Of a stretch of DNA of 64,000 nucleotides, positions 43,572 to 59,513 are shown one piece after another (position 1 is the first letter of the stretch; each line of letters begins with the position of its first letter). This DNA is from Pelobates cultripes (lineage: Eukaryota; Chordata; Amphibia; Anura; Pelobatidae), in NCBI GenBank assembly GCA_933207985.1, contig OW240913.1, positions 96,048,992-96,112,991 on the forward strand, written 5' to 3'. The position numbers and the translations under genes were made by a program. The notes beneath the pieces were generated by a model. It was not told the origin of the DNA. It worked only from the letters and a program-made list of their open reading frames with translations, and ran no database searches.

Positions 43572-44397
43572 TGTGATCCTTGTCAGCAGGTAGCACGGTC
43601 CTCTAGGGCAAAATCATGCACAGTCCTTGTAATTCATATGCTCCAGGCACTTTATTTGTAAGTTCACACAGGATACAGCAGTAAAATGAAAACATAAATG
43701 TAACAGAAAACCCTATAAACAAAAACCTAGCTCGGTCTGAGCACTAACTCACTTTAGGTTCCCTATCTCTCAGGGTTAAACTAAACAAAACAATATTGCA
43801 CCAACCTTATTAGAGAGCAACACTCTGCTAGCTAGCCTGTTGCTTTCCTTTCTGCACTCCCAGTGCTCCAAGCCAGCCTTGCCCTGACTGCTTTCCTTTC
43901 TGCACTCCCAGTGCTCCAAGCCAGCCTTGCCCTGACTGCTTTCCTTTCCGCACTCCCAGTGCCTCCAAGCCAGCCTTGACTGCTTCCTTCTGCACTCCCA
44001 GTGCCTCCAAGCCAGCCTTGACTGCTTCCTTTCTGCACTCCCAGTGCCTAGTCTCTTTGACTCTATCTGGAGAGATCAGCCTCTCTCCTACCTGCTTCCT
44101 GGGAGGAAGCCAGCAATCCCTCTCCTTTACCTGTCTAGCAGGGAGGAGTTTATTCCCACTGCAACAGCTCATTAACTGCAGCTGAGCAGTGGGTTGGAGA
44201 CGATCCAAAAAACCCTGGCCTGGATCCATGTCTCCCCAGAAAACCACTAAACTGTGGAGTGGAGCATTGGCCCACCCTTCTCTCCAAATGCTCCACCCCA
44301 GGGGCCCATAACTAAACAGTGTTTTGTGTTGTGCAACACACAAACTACACTTTCTTCCCCTGGGGTTAAAAGGCCTATCTGCCTTCACTTTATCACA
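43572..44397 (-). repeat. Shared LTR between copies B and C
   Basis: 826 bp, 43 bp longer than its sister LTRs because of one extra unit of the internal minisatellite (ccaagccagccttgactgct...) at about 43970-44045. Confidence 0.93.
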
Positions 44398-44710
44398 TAT
44401 CCTCCCCCCCCAGCTCAGACCCATCGGGTCGAGCGACCTTAGAACACAAATCATGAACAATCACGTCACCTAGGGCTGTACCAGCCCTGACTTGCTCCTC
44501 AGTTACAGGAAGTGGCCTATTGCAGATGGCTGCTACCTTGGTCCCTTGTAGTTTAAGGAACCCCCACCCAAGTGGATAACCCAAATAGTTAGCTGCCTCA
44601 AATCCTAGATAACACTTAGTGTTAGCAGTCAGACCGGCAGCCCTTACATTATTTACAACTAATTGGACCTTCATCAGGGGTACTTCCAAGTCCACCCTGT
44701 GAATCGCCAC
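44393..44710 (-). pseudogene. RT C-terminal fragment of copy C
   Basis: Continues the RT fragment after an 8-bp deletion (cggcagcg lost near 44723) that shifts the frame exactly at the YLGD box. Confidence 0.8.
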
Positions 44711-44711
44711 A

Positions 44712-47833
<3,122 letters not shown>

Positions 47834-48010
47834 TATAGCACCAAGCAGATAAGAGTCTTAAAGGTACAGGGCTACTAATTTGTTGTTGTTTTGTTTTTTT
47901 TGTTTTTTTAAACAGGTCTGCAAAAATAAAAAGTCCTCAAGCAGACTACTGAATGACTGGCACACCCACAGATCCTCAATGTGCTACTATGCCCGCATTC
48001 TCCACCATAT

Positions 48011-48790
48011 TGTGATCCTTGTCAGCAGGTAGCACGGTCCTCTAGGGCAAAATCATGCACAGTCCTTGTAATTCATATGCTCCAGGCACTTTATTTGTAA
48101 GTTCACACAGGATACAGCAGTAAAATGAAAACATAAATGTAACAGAAAACCCTATAAACAAAAACCTAGCTCGGTCTGAGCACTAACTCACTTTAGGTTC
48201 CCTATCTCTCAGGGTTAAACTAAACAAAACAATATTGCACCAACCTTATTAGAGAGCAACACTCTGCTAGCTAGCCTGTTGCTCTCCTTTCTGCACTCCC
48301 AGTGCTCCAAGCCAGCCTTGCCCTGACTGCTTTCCTTTCTGCACTCCCAGTGCTCCAAGCCAGCCTTGCCCTGACTGCTTTCCTTTCCGCACTCCCAGTG
48401 CCTCCAAGCCAGCCTTGACTGCTTCCTTCTGCACTCCCAGTGCCTAGTCTCTTTGACTCTATCTGGAGAGATCAGCCTCTCTCCTACCTGCTTCCTGGGA
48501 GGAAGCCAGCAATCCCTCTCCTTTACCTGTCTAGCAGGGAGGAGTTTATTCCCACTGCAACAGCTCATTAACTGCAGCTGAGCAGTGGGTTGGAGACGAT
48601 CCAAAAAACCCTGGCCTGGATCCATGTCTCCCCAGAAAACCACTAAACTGTGGAGTGGAGCATTGGCCCACCCTTCTCTCCAAATGCTCCACCCCAGGGG
48701 CCCATAACTAAACAGTGTTTTGTGTTGTGCAACACACAAACTACACTTTCTTCCCCTGGGGTTAAAAGGCCTATCTGCCTTCACTTTATC

Positions 48791-48793
<3 letters not shown>
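48011..48793 (-). repeat. 5' LTR of copy C
   Basis: 783 bp, followed inside by the TGGTGGAGAATGCGGGC primer-binding candidate (about 47991-48007) and outside by (TA)n. Confidence 0.93.
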
Positions 48794-48838
<45 letters not shown>

Positions 48839-49190
48839 TAGTGATATATACTTATGTATATATATGTCATTTCTTTCTACATGTATTTTGATATTAATAT
48901 ATATATATTTTAATTTTAAAATACAGTTAGAATGAAATTACACATGTATATATTTCTTATTTATTTATTTTTATTTTAACATATTTACATATATATTTTT
49001 TATTATATATATATAATAAAAATTATATATATTTAATCAATATCATTGTACGTGTATTTTGATATTAATATATATAATTATGTATACATTAATATTAAAA
49101 TATACTTAGACTGTGTATATATACTTAGATCATATATGTAACATATATATATATATATATATATATATGTGATCTAAGTATATATAATTT
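48794..49190. repeat. (TA)n and AT-rich repeat
   Basis: Two (TA)n tracts (48794-48840, 49140-49170) with AT-rich sequence between, including inverted 'gatctaagtatata' motifs at about 49125-49185. Confidence 0.9.
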
Positions 49191-50628
49191 ATTTTTACAC
49201 TGTATTAACTTATTTTATTTTCAAACAGCAGGGGCAGTACCTGTCATTACAGGCACTCCCCCTGCTGGCACTGCCTGGGACGGCTATGCCATCCATATGG
49301 TCGCGAGGTCCTCACAAGGACCTCACGATCACATAGCCCAGGGGGGGCAAAGAGGACGGAGGGGGACTCCCTGGGCTCCCAGGTAAGTCCCCATACCGCG
49401 ATCGGGTAAGTACATAAGATCGCAGGGCGTTCTATGCCGCCCTGCAGCTTTTAGAGCCATCTAAATAAGGACGGCATAGAACGCCCTGCGGTTTTAAGGG
49501 GTTAACTACTGTGTATCAGCAGCATACTCTCACACTAGGATCAATGACAAAATGGTAATCTCCTATCTCAAATATAACCTTATTTCCAATTCAAATGGCA
49601 ATAATTAGCTAGCTAAAGCTAGACTCACACTAAAATGAATGACCCAGGCTATCCCACTCCCACACAGGCACAGCAAGAGTAAACAGACACAATATCACTG
49701 CTAGTCTCCCTCCCTCAGTAGCTGCATTCAAAGTATCTGGAAAAATCCTGATTGATTTACTGATTCTACTTTTTTCCCTCTACTGGTCTGCTCTTACTTG
49801 ATCTGTGAATAAAATCTATATTTCCTGGCTGTCACCTAATTATCAATAAGTTTTTTGTTTTTTTCTACCTCTTGATTGAACAGGAGATACAGACTATTTG
49901 CTTATGCAGACCCCTTGTCCATCATGTCAATAAGCTGCTCATTTGCTCCCATCAAAAAAATAATAATAAAAAAAAATATTAAAACAAAACAAAAATTTAA
50001 AATAATCACATTCATACTGTAGGATATAGATACAAAAATGTAAAGTTTAGAGTTTTACTGTAGAGTATTTACTGTGCACGATATAGAATTAATTTTAATG
50101 AAGTTAACAACTTCATCTTATTGAAGACATTATAGCATAATTCCCCTTTCTACCCATATCCTAGCCTATATTATTAAATATTTAAATGTATTATAGCCTA
50201 TATTTTAATAATTTTAAACCATGAAAGTGTGACTGCAAGCCACACCTCCAAGCCCTCTGGATAGAAGGGTCAGAACTGCTTCTTCCTGGATCTCATACCC
50301 AGGTATACCATGATGTCATGAGCACATGCGCAGTGCTGTTTACAGATTGTCATAGGGAATCACTGCACTCAATCATTTTCTATGACAAATGTTTCACTAG
50401 CAGTTCCTATGGTACCCAAAACACTTCTAGGAGGAGCATTGTATTGGACAGCTATCGTGGTAGCAATGTCTCCATGATGTCATCAAGCTAGCAGGAGCAG
50501 GCTGGCAAGGCAGAGGGGGGCTCACTGCTGGAGAAGAGGTAAGAATATGATTTACTTTAGATTTTATACTGCAAACATGGGGGGGTAAAATTATTTAGCG
50601 GATGTGAGACTATAGCGTTGGCAATAGA
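49191..50628. other. Gene-free stretch with MITE-like hairpin
   Basis: 'gcagggcgttctatgccgcc' at about 49423 pairs with 'ggacggcatagaacgccctgc' at about 49470, ending in GGGGTTAA, another TTAA-type end. The rest holds no recognisable gene; 50225-50560 looks like a diverged MITE. Confidence 0.55.
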
Positions 50629-51565
50629 AACATAGAAACATAGAATGTGACCGCAGATAAGAACCATTCGGCCCATCTAGTCTGCCCAATTTTCTAAATA
50701 CTTTCATTAGTCCCTAGCCTTATCTTATAGTTAGGACAGCCTTATGCCTATCCCACGCATGCTTAAACTCCTTTACTGTGTTAACCTCTACCACTTCAGC
50801 TGGAAGGCTATTCCATGCATCCACTACCCTCTCAGTAAAGTAATACTTCCTGATATTATTTTTAAACCTTTGTCCCTCTAATTTAAGACTATGTCCTCTT
50901 GTTGTGGTAGTTTTTCTTCTTTTAAATATAGTCTCCTCCTTTACTGTGTTGATTCCTTTTATATATTTAAATGTTTCTATCATATCCCCCCTGTCTCGTC
51001 TTTCCTCCAAGCTATACATGTTAAGATCCTTTAACCTTTCCTGGTAAGTTTTATCCCGCAATCCATGAACCAGTTTAGTAGCCCTTCTCTGAACCCTCTC
51101 TAAGGTATCAATATCCTTCTGAAGATACTGTCTCCAGTACTGTGTACAATACTCCAAGTGAGGTCTCACCAGTGTTCTGTACAATGGCATGAGCACTTCC
51201 CTCTTTCTACTGCTAATACCTCTCCCTATACAACCAAGCATTCTGCTAGCATTTCCTGCTGCTCTTTTACATTGTCTGCCTACCTTAAGTCTTCAGAAAT
51301 AATCACCCCTAAATCCCTTTCCTCAGATGCTGAGGTTAGGACTCTATCAAATATTCTGTACTCTGCCCTTGGGTTTTTACGTCCAAGATGCATTATCTTG
51401 CACTTATCCACATTAAATGTCAGTTGCCCCAATTCTGACCATTTTTCTAGTTTACCTAAATCATTTGTCATTTGGTTTATCCCTCCTGGAACATCAACCC
51501 TGTTACATATCTTAGTATAATCAGCAAAAAGACATACCTTACCATCAAGACCTTCTGCAATATAG
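50629..51565 (-). pseudogene. CR1-like LINE, 3' part of reverse transcriptase ORF
   Basis: 5'-truncated copy. It begins at the RT catalytic box (VCLFADYTKI, FADD altered to FADY), then KWSELGQLTFNVDKCKIMHLG. After a frameshift (51241-51280) it reads RTLVRPHLEYCTQYW, RVQRRATKLV, ERLKDLNMYSLEERRDRGDM, AWNSLPAEVVEV to a stop at 50720. The 3' tail contains 'gaacc(at)tcggcccatctag'. The motif order is that of the C-terminal half of CR1/Rex-type LINE ORF2. Confidence 0.88.
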
Positions 51566-52539
51566 GTTTGAATTATTAATTCGATAGTATTCCTTTAATG
51601 ATTTACATTTTAAACCAGACTGTGTGTGAATCACCTTGTCTGTGATGGTAATCCACATATAGAAAAACAAACAACGAAACAAACAAATAAACCAAAGGGA
51701 TTGTTATATATAAAACTTGCTTTATTGCTAACTTTTAGCCAGATATTTTGTTGTGTATATATTAGATGTCATGTCATCTTTAGAATGAGATCAATCTTTT
51801 CTGATTTTTTTGGTTGACATCACGTGCGATGATTTTGAGCAGAACTCAACAGCAACAAACAAATGTTACAATATAGAAAGCAAAAATAGATATTTTCTTT
51901 GGATATTGCCTATTTGTGCAGATCTATATATTTCTGAATGGTTGCAAAGGTTATAAATTATATTTTAGAGCTGTATTAACAATGTTTAGTCTGAAATAGT
52001 TCTGACAGCACAAGGTTACCAATAGGACGTTTCCTACCGAACAATAAGCATTGAAAGAAATCCAAATCCTTTGAAGGTGATAAAGATCAAGAGAATAACA
52101 TTTAAGCACAGAAACTGTGAATATATCCAATTGCAGGAATAACATCACTTCAGCTTTTATTCTCTTCAGTACAATAAGAAGTAATTTATCATCCTTATCA
52201 TGAGCAAAGTAAGCAAAGGTACTTGCTTGGAAATACTTTTAACGTACAGATGGAATTTCTGTTCTTAAGGTGAAAAACACTGCAATTTTCAATTAACATC
52301 TGTGTGATCACATGGTTTTCACGTTATTTTTAATTCCATTTTCTGTGCCTTGAAAGTGATTTGTTTGAAAGCGTGGTATGTAATGATAGTTACCTTCCGA
52401 ACTCGACAATGTTTATACTTAAGGTAACGTTTTAAAGGTTTTAAAATGTAATCCATGAAGCCCAGCTTAACTGCTTTATTTTGTAATTGTTGTTTTTCAC
52501 ACTCCTCAGAAACCAGTTTCTTTGGCAGGGCTCCATTGT
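51566..52539. other. No recognisable feature
   Basis: AT-rich DNA without gene or clear element. Confidence 0.5.
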
Positions 52540-52600
52540 AATATTGTAAAGCGCTGCGGAATATGTTGGCGCTCTATAAATAATAATAATAACAATTCTG
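52540..52600 (+). mobile_element. 3' end of an L2-like LINE or SINE
   Basis: 'gtaaagcgctgcggaatatg' and 'ttggcgctctataaataata' followed by (AAT)n, a tail common in vertebrate L2-related repeats. Confidence 0.65.
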
Positions 52601-53235
52601 TTCCTGTATATATCAGTTCTTTCCTTTTTCCCCATAAACTGCAGCAACTTCAAAATTAGAGGTGACCTTCAGACAATCAAGGGGGGCAGAGGGAGAGAGC
52701 GAGGACTCCAGGAATACGTTATAGGCTGCAACCTACAAAGCATTATATAGTACAGATACTTGGTATAATGGTGCTTACTGTACGTTGGTAATATGCCTAT
52801 TTACAGACATTTTTACATTCTGATAATTTTTTTTATTTTTTTTTAAACTGCATTTTCAGAAATGCTTTTAAATGATATGCCTAATTTTGAGCATAGCCTA
52901 TGGGCAATATTAAAATATATTGAATATAGATAATAGTAAATGAGAAGGACTTAAAGGAACACTCTACAGCACCATGACCTTTTCAGCTTACTGACATATT
53001 TATGGTGCAACTATCCTGGCCTTGCAGCCTTTCTTTAAAATAAAATAATGGCTTTTTGTGGGTCGGCTTCCCGAGTTGCCAATCAGCAAAATGGAATGCT
53101 GTTCTTGGCTGGCAGGATAGGTTTTGTGCAAATGTTGTGTCTGTTTTTACATATTTTTCTTGACATGATTCTTAAACAATTCATAGTGATTTTAAGTTTT
53201 TCAGGTATTTCACATTTCTTAAATGAGCAGGGAGC
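52601..53235. other. No gene; possible MITE end
   Basis: 'ttaaaggaacactctacagc' near 52952 resembles a widespread frog MITE start. No second end identified. Confidence 0.4.
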
Positions 53236-53534
53236 TTAATGGCTGTCTAACCACAAAAGTTGCTCTCCCATCCCTTAGCAGGATTTGGCTTCTTCAATTG
53301 TGTTTCAGGAAGCGTGAAGTGCAGGTGCACTGCTGGTTGGCTAGAGTGGTCCACTGGTGCTCTATTTATTTATATTTTACCAGGAGGGATACATTGATAT
53401 TTCTCTAGTTTTCAAGTATGTCCTGTGTCCACAACACATTGCATCGTTACAATAGGGTACAATAAAATACAAAAACAATATTAATAAAAAACACATATAA
53501 AAAAATTAACATCAAACAGGTACGAAATAAATAA

Positions 53535-53583
<49 letters not shown>

Positions 53584-53745
53584 ACGAAGGAGAGCTCTCA
53601 CTGTACTTTTCAACCAAATTCAAATATTTATTGTGAATACAGTCACATTACATCAATGTTTCAGTCTCTAAAAGACTTTCTGATGAGTCTTAAATACCGC
53701 TAAGGGATGGGAGAGCAGCTTTTGTGGTTAAACAGCTTGAGAATG
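53236..53745. repeat. Large inverted repeat around a Penelope-type motif
   Basis: 'tctaaccacaaaagttgctctcccatccctta' region (53246-53277) is answered by its reverse complement near 53702-53735. Between lie (TA)n (53540-53580) and an inverted Penelope-type terminal motif (53600-53690) that also occurs, in direct orientation, at 63640-63745. Confidence 0.7.
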
Positions 53746-53759
53746 CGTTAACCTCATTT

Positions 53760-54566
53760 TTAAAAAGGCCAATTTCAATAAGTTAAGGGGAGCTTTGCAA
53801 TATATTGACTGGTATAAACTTTTAGTAAAAAGAACAATGAGGATAAATGGAATATCTTCCAACAAATATTAGTGGCTTAGTAGGAAAGCGAATCAAGAAA
53901 TTAAAAATAAGAAAAGGCCATTCAAAGCATTTAAATCGAACAAATAAGAGGTAAACCAATAATGTCCGCAAAAAGGCAATTAGATTCGCTAAACTTCAAA
54001 AATGAAAAAATGGTAGCCAAAGAGAGCAAAACCAACCTAACCAACCAAAGCATTTTTTAAGTACATAAATTCTAAAAAAACTAAAAATTTAAGTCTAGGT
54101 ACACTAAAAACCAGGATGGGGATGTTAGTTAATGAAGACCAGAAAAAGGCAGAATTTTTAAATAACTATTTCTCCTTAGTATATATAACAGATTAACCTA
54201 TGGCAATAGATATGCAAATGATTGCTGCAAAAAAAGTGCAGAAAAAATTTAATTGGCTGCAGCAAGTAAAGAAAGTTAATATAAAAAAGCTCCAGGGCCT
54301 GATGGTATTTATCCACGAGTACTTAAGGAATTAATTGAGGAAATAAGTGAACCTCTGTTTTTAATATTTCAAGATTATTTTCATTCAGGAAGGGTTCCAG
54401 AGGATTGGAGGAAGGTGGATATGGTTCCTATATTTATTTAAAAAAAGGGTTTAAAATCCTTGCCTGGAAATTATAGACCTGTGAGCTTAACTTCTGTGAC
54501 TGGGAAAGTTTTTGAAAGGTTATTGAGAGATACTATTCAAGAATTCCTTCAGAAGAACATGGTTAT
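53760..54566 (+). pseudogene. CR1-like LINE reverse transcriptase, first segment
   Basis: Degenerate N-terminal part followed by clear RT blocks: PGPDGIYPRVLKELIEEISE, EDWRKVDMVPI, a stop, then PGNYRPVSLTSVTGKVFERL and LQKNM. Cut at 54566 by the gypsy element; the frame resumes at 60461. Confidence 0.85.
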
Positions 54567-55994
54567 TGTAGCGGACCATGGGTTACATGACTGCTTACCT
54601 CCACTAATTCCCTTCCTTCAGCAGGTCAGGAACCATGTAAAGTACAAAGAGACCCATTTCCCTCCATTAACTGGATGGCACACAGTCCTGGAGGTACAAC
54701 ACAATTTTATTGGCCACACATGGCTTTTATGCATAACCCGTGCAAGGGGTTTTCCACACAAACATACAAAGACATATCCCAAGATCCTCCCCTCCCTGGG
54801 ACCCTAGCACAGGAAGGGACTTTGTTCCATTTGTCCCCAAAGCCCACCACTGTGAACACAGGGTTTCCCACCCTATGGAGTCCAGGCGTGGGTAAAAGGG
54901 GTCATCCCTTTTCTCCCAGGCACGGAAAAGCCCACCCGTGGGTAAAGAGATGGTCTCTTTTTCCCTGCAGGCACTGACAAGCCCGCCAACCTAGCCAGTG
55001 CCTCATGAGTGTCCCCACCAAGCTCAGGGAACCTCACAGCTGCGCCTTACTCAACCAGGCTCCTGGCAAGGGAAGCACCTCCTTTCAGGATACAAATGCT
55101 CCCCCTGGACGGCGTTCCTCAATATGAAATGGCAGCCACCCAGGGGAGCACTCATTAATTACTTCCCTTGCGGTTTCACACTTATGTTGTGAGTGTGAAC
55201 GTTCTAAATAAATTGGTGTGAACGTTCCAATGGGGCACCTGGGAGATCAAACGAGTTGATAAACAATCCATGAATGCTCTCCCTGTTGGCTTTCGTCTGT
55301 ACGAATGGCGGCTGCTCAGGGAAGCACTCATTAACGGTTTGACACCTATGTAGCGAGGTGTGAACGTTCTAACCTAACATTCTAAATAAAATATCGGGGT
55401 GGTCCCCGTTCGGTAGGTGTCATGGGTGGCAGTATGGAGACCGGGACCCCTGTGTGCCGGATGATGATAGGAGTCAACCTTGTGAAAATGAACAATCAGG
55501 GCCTAGTAACCACATGCCCCAGGGTTTGTGCGGCCACATACCATGGCCCTGATTGTTCATTTCCATGAGTTTGACTCCTATCAACATCAGACACGCAGGG
55601 GTCTCGGTCTCCATACCGTCACCCATGACATATGGCCGTAGGCAAAACATGGAGTTTGTGGAGTGGACTTTGCAGCTTTCCAGCCCTGCCTGTGGTATTC
55701 TGATTGCAAGAGATCCTGTGGCTGGACCAGTCTGCTGAAGATGACTTCTTTGTTCCTGTTCAGTTAGTCTGATTCCTGTTTTGGAGGAGGTCGGTTTGGT
55801 GGTCTCTACAGGGACCCTGTCCCGGTCCCGCACAGAGGGTTCACGGTCTCCGTACCACCACCCGTGACAGGAGGTAAATGGATTCCCTTTGTGAAAGACT
55901 TCCCAAACGGGGAGCGGGCACAATAAATGAAAGAATGGGGAAAACACACAATGTAAATACAGGCAATTCACAAACAGGCATTGGTTGTGCCACA
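54567..55994 (-). repeat. 3' LTR of the gypsy element, enlarged by an insertion
   Basis: Starts TGTAGCGGACCATGGGTTAC, like 59811 onward, and ends TGTGCCACA. It is 1428 bp against 645 bp on the other side, mainly because of the insertion at 55419-55869 and extra sequence at about 54880-55200. Confidence 0.85.
55419..55869. mobile_element. Insertion in the gypsy LTR; TGTCA...TGACA element with internal hairpin
   Basis: Ends TGTCATGGGTGGC and CCACCCGTGACA; flanks GTAGG and GGAGG may be a 5-bp duplication. The left half is a hairpin (55419-55515 with 55545-55629, for example 'gcaggggtctcggtctccat'). Its segment 55630-55745 matches about 2609-2750. Confidence 0.65.
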
Positions 55995-56069
55995 CAACTC
56001 CCCCTTAACCACAAGCCGGCATACACAGTCTGATCCCAACAGATCCGCTTGGGGATGTCCGGGGGAGTG

Positions 56070-56650
56070 CTCATGGTTCACTTCTCCAGGGCTGTCTGTC
56101 TGGACAACCTGTCGGCATTCCCATTTTGCTTACCGGGTCTGTAGTGAATAGTGAAGTCATACAGTTGTACTGCCAGGCTTTAACGTAATAGCTTGGCATT
56201 GTCTCCAGAGGCCCGGTTAAGCCACACTCAATGGGTCCATGAGCAAGGTGAATTACTGTCCATAGAGGTAGGGCTGCAGCTTCATGAGTGTCCACACCAC
56301 CGCCAGGCACTCCTTTTTGATAGCGGCATAGCTCACCTCCCGGGGTAGTAGTTTCCTGCTGAGGTGAGCCATGGGATGTTCTCCGCCATCGTTCCCGATC
56401 TGGCTCAGCACTGCTCCTAATCCAAACTATCTGTGTGGATGAGAAAAAGTTTTTTTTTTTTTTCAGATTAGGAGTAGCCAGGACAGGGGCATTAACAAGG
56501 GTGTCCTTATGGGCTTAGAATGCCTGCTCACACTCTAGGGTCAAGTTTACCTGTCTGGGCAAGTCAGTGAGGGGCGAAGCTAGGGTGCTGTAGTTGGGGA
56601 TGAATTTCCTATAATATCCCGCAGGCTCTAGGAAGGCCATCACCTGGGTC
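56070..56650 (-). pseudogene. Gypsy RNase H region
   Basis: Frameshifted translation reaches YDFTIHYRPGKQNGNADRLS, the signature end of Ty3/gypsy RNase H, near 56095-56170. Upstream (minus sense) are thumb/RNase H remnants with stops. Confidence 0.75.
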
Positions 56651-56689
56651 TTAGTGCGGGGACGGGGCCAACTGGGTACTGCCTCATCT

Positions 56690-57500
56690 TTGGCTGGTTT
56701 GGGCTTCTATGACCCACATTCTTTCTGGTGTCCTAGGTACTGTACTTCAGCCATCCCAAGGTTGAATTTACTGGGTTTGGGTGTTAATCCAGTCTCCCTA
56801 ATCTGGTCTAGTACAGCTCCTTCATGTGCCAGATGCGCCTCCCAAGTGTCGCTGTATATGGCGATGTCGTCCAGGTATGTGCAGGCATAGTCCTGGAGGC
56901 CATCTAACAGCTGGTCCACCATCGTCTGGAACAGGGGTAGGGAACCTTCAGCCCTCCAGATAATTTTGTACTACAGCTCCCATAATGGTCTTACCGCCAT
57001 AATGCTTGCAAAGCATCAATGGAGATGTAGTCCAAAACATGTGGAGGGCCAAAGGTTCCCCACCACAGCTCTGGAAAGTGGCCTGGGTGTTCTTCATCCC
57101 AAATGGCATTACCTTAAATTGGTACAGACCAAATGGGGTGATGAAGGCTGACTTAGGAAAAGCATCTGCCGCTAGGGTAATCTGCCTTAGCCCTCCACAT
57201 CTATTGTGATGAGGTACCGGCTATGAGCCACCCTATCCAGCTCGTCTATATGGGGCATGGGGTAAGCATCTGATATAGTCTTGTCATTAAGCCTCCTGTA
57301 GTCTACAAAGAACCTTGTGACTCTGTTGGGACCAGGACTACTGGGGAGGCCCAAGGACTCTTGAACGGTTTGATGATGCCCAGGCGGAGCATCTCTTGGT
57401 TGTTGGTCGGGGGTCTCTACCCAGTGGGTGGCCAGTGAGATATACCCGGGCAGGTTGGACAACGTCTCCCTCTTTGCAGACAGCATCTGCTGTGCCTGCC
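56690..57500 (-). pseudogene. Gypsy reverse transcriptase, interrupted
   Basis: FFVDYRRLNDKTISDAYPMP and [11 protein letters not shown] (first catalytic Asp) lie at 57187-57330. After a hAT-type MITE insertion come TYLDDIAIYSDTWEAHL, with an intact YLDD box, and LTPKPSKFNLGMAEVQYLGH at 56707-56922. The catalytic residues are preserved, but stops and the insertion break the frame. Confidence 0.87.
56932..57068. mobile_element. hAT-type MITE in the gypsy RT
   Basis: CAGGGGTAGGGAACCTT at the left and inverted AAGGTTCCCCACCACAG at the right. The 8-bp flanks GTCTGGAA and CTCTGGAA form a target duplication with one change. Family 'gccctccaga...tggagggcc', common in vertebrates. Confidence 0.88.
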
Positions 57501-57621
57501 TGCAGCTCCTTCTCGGTTAGTCGGTCCCCCAAGTGGGGGACCCTGCAGGGGCTCCATCCTCCAGGAGAATCTTCTGAGGTGGGCACACAGATGGCGGCTA
57601 CATCCTCTGTCTTCTCAGTCT

Positions 57622-58520
57622 TCAACATGTTAACATGTAGCAGGCATCTACCCTGGGACCCGAGCTAGGACCGATCACATAGGTAGTGTCACACTTCTGT
57701 TCCACTACCCGGTATGGGCCATGCCAGGCAGCCTGTAGCTTGTCGTGTTGGACGAGTTTCAACACCAAAACCTTCTGACCGACTTGAAAGCTACGGTTCC
57801 TGGCTCCATGATCATACCAAGTGTGCTGACGCCTCTGGGCTGCTTGCAGGTTCCCACGCACCACGTGAGTTCCTCCAATCGGTCCCTAAACTCCAGCACA
57901 TATGGGATGATGGGGGTCCCTTCCTGCTCCCCCTCTCCCTCCCAGTGCTCCATGATGAGGTCTAGGGATCCTCTAACCCTCCGTCCGAACATTAAGTTGA
58001 AGGGAGAGAATCCTGTGGATTCCTGGGGTACCTCCCGATATGTGAACAGGAGGTGCGGCAAGAATCTTTCCCAATCCTTGAGAGTCGCTGCAAAGGTACG
58101 GAGCATCTGCTACAATGTGCCATTGAAGCACTTGCACAGGCCATTGGTTTGGGGGTAATAGGGGGAGCTAACAGTTGGTTGGTCATCTCGGTAGTAAACT
58201 GGGAGCCCCGGTCCAAGAGGATCTCCTGGGGAAAACCATTGGGGAGAATACTCGCATCAGGGCTTCAGCCAAAGTCTCTGCCTGAATGTTGCTCAGGGCG
58301 ACTGCCTTGGGGTACCGAGTCACGTAGTCCACAATGGTCAGAATATTCTTCTTTCCAGAGGGGCTAGGCTTAGCCAGGGAGACCTATGATATTGACAGCT
58401 ACTCTGCCGAAGGGGTCTTCGATGATGGGTAGGTGCTGGAGCGGGGCCTTGCGTTGATGGCCTCGCTTCCTCACTTTCTTGCAGACATCACAGGTCTAGT
58501 AATACTGCCTCAGATCCTTC
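57622..58520 (-). pseudogene. Gypsy integrase
   Basis: Minus-strand remnants in order: Cys-containing end of the zinc-binding domain and RGHQRKAPLQHLPIIEDPFG (about 58380-58500), LLDRGSQFTTEMTNQLL with the second catalytic Asp (58170-58216), WERFLPHLLFTYREVPQEST and GFSPFNLMFGRRVRG (57950-58080), then the C-terminal VGQKVLVLK..AWHGPYRVVE (57680-57780). The glutamate region is damaged by frameshifts. It lies 5' of the RT in coding sense. Confidence 0.85.
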
Positions 58521-58871
58521 AATATGCCAGGCCAGAAGAAGCTTTGGGTGAGCTGATGCTGAGTACGACCCTTCCCCAAATGCCCTCCAGGGGAATATCG
58601 TGAGCTATCTTCAATAGCTCATGACGATATTTCCTGGGGATAGCAACCTCCTATCCCAGATAAATCCTTCCATGTGCTTCCTCACCTTTCGAGTGACTGC
58701 CATATCCCTATATGGCTGGAGGGTAGGGTCGGATACTACCTCCCTCCCAAACTTGGCAGGGCGAACACACTGAGGTTGCTCTCTAAGCTGGGGGCACTCC
58801 CTTTTGAAGGGACCTGGTTGCTGGCACCGATGACACCTGGAGCCAGCCTGCGGTGGTACCCTCAGGTTTGG

Positions 58872-59416
58872 TCACGGGCACGGTGGGTTTCTGAGTAGTG
58901 AGTAGGTTGTGCCTTCCAGACACAGGCGGGGTCTGAAGCTGGGCATGGGAGTGGGAAGGTGATGTCGGCGAGCATCTAGGTACTCGTTGGCCCGTTGAGC
59001 CGCTTCGGTGCGAGTTTTAGGCTGCCGGTTTCTCACCCATTCTTGCATCTCGGGGAGAGACCATTGTAAAAGTGTTCCAGCAGCAACAGCTGGAGGATGA
59101 CCTCTGGGGACTTGGCGTCTTGGGAGTGCAGACAATTTTGGGTTGCCCGGGTCATGAGGCAAGCCCATTCTGCATGGGAGTCTTGGCTCCCCATTTTGAA
59201 CACCCAAAATTTCCTGCGATACGCCTCTGGGGTCACAGCATATCGGGCCAGCAGGACCTTCTTTACCAGGTCATAATCTCTCAGTCCTTTTGCTGGCACG
59301 GCTCTGCAGGTATCGGCAGCCTCACCGGTTAGCTTCCTGGTGAGCACGGGAACCCATGCAAAGGGGGCAATTTCGTATAAAAGACAGTCTTTCAAAATCT
59401 TGGAGGAATTCATCAA
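58872..59416 (-). pseudogene. Gypsy gag, SCAN-like capsid part
   Basis: WVPVLTRKLTGEAADTCRAV, YDLVKKVLLARYAVTPEAYR, HAEWACLMTRATQNCL and LLLLEHFYNGLSP form the capsid C-terminal helices that resemble the SCAN domain. WVRNRQPKTRTEAAQRANEY follows in another frame. Published work derives the vertebrate SCAN domain from Gmr1-like gypsy gag. Confidence 0.82.
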
Positions 59417-59513
59417 TGTCCTCCTCTGTTTCGTTGAACATCGTGTACGGCACCTTGGGCTTCTGTTCGGCAGGGGCTGCTCTCACCTGGGTCCACTCAC
59501 CTGCCCGTCCCAG

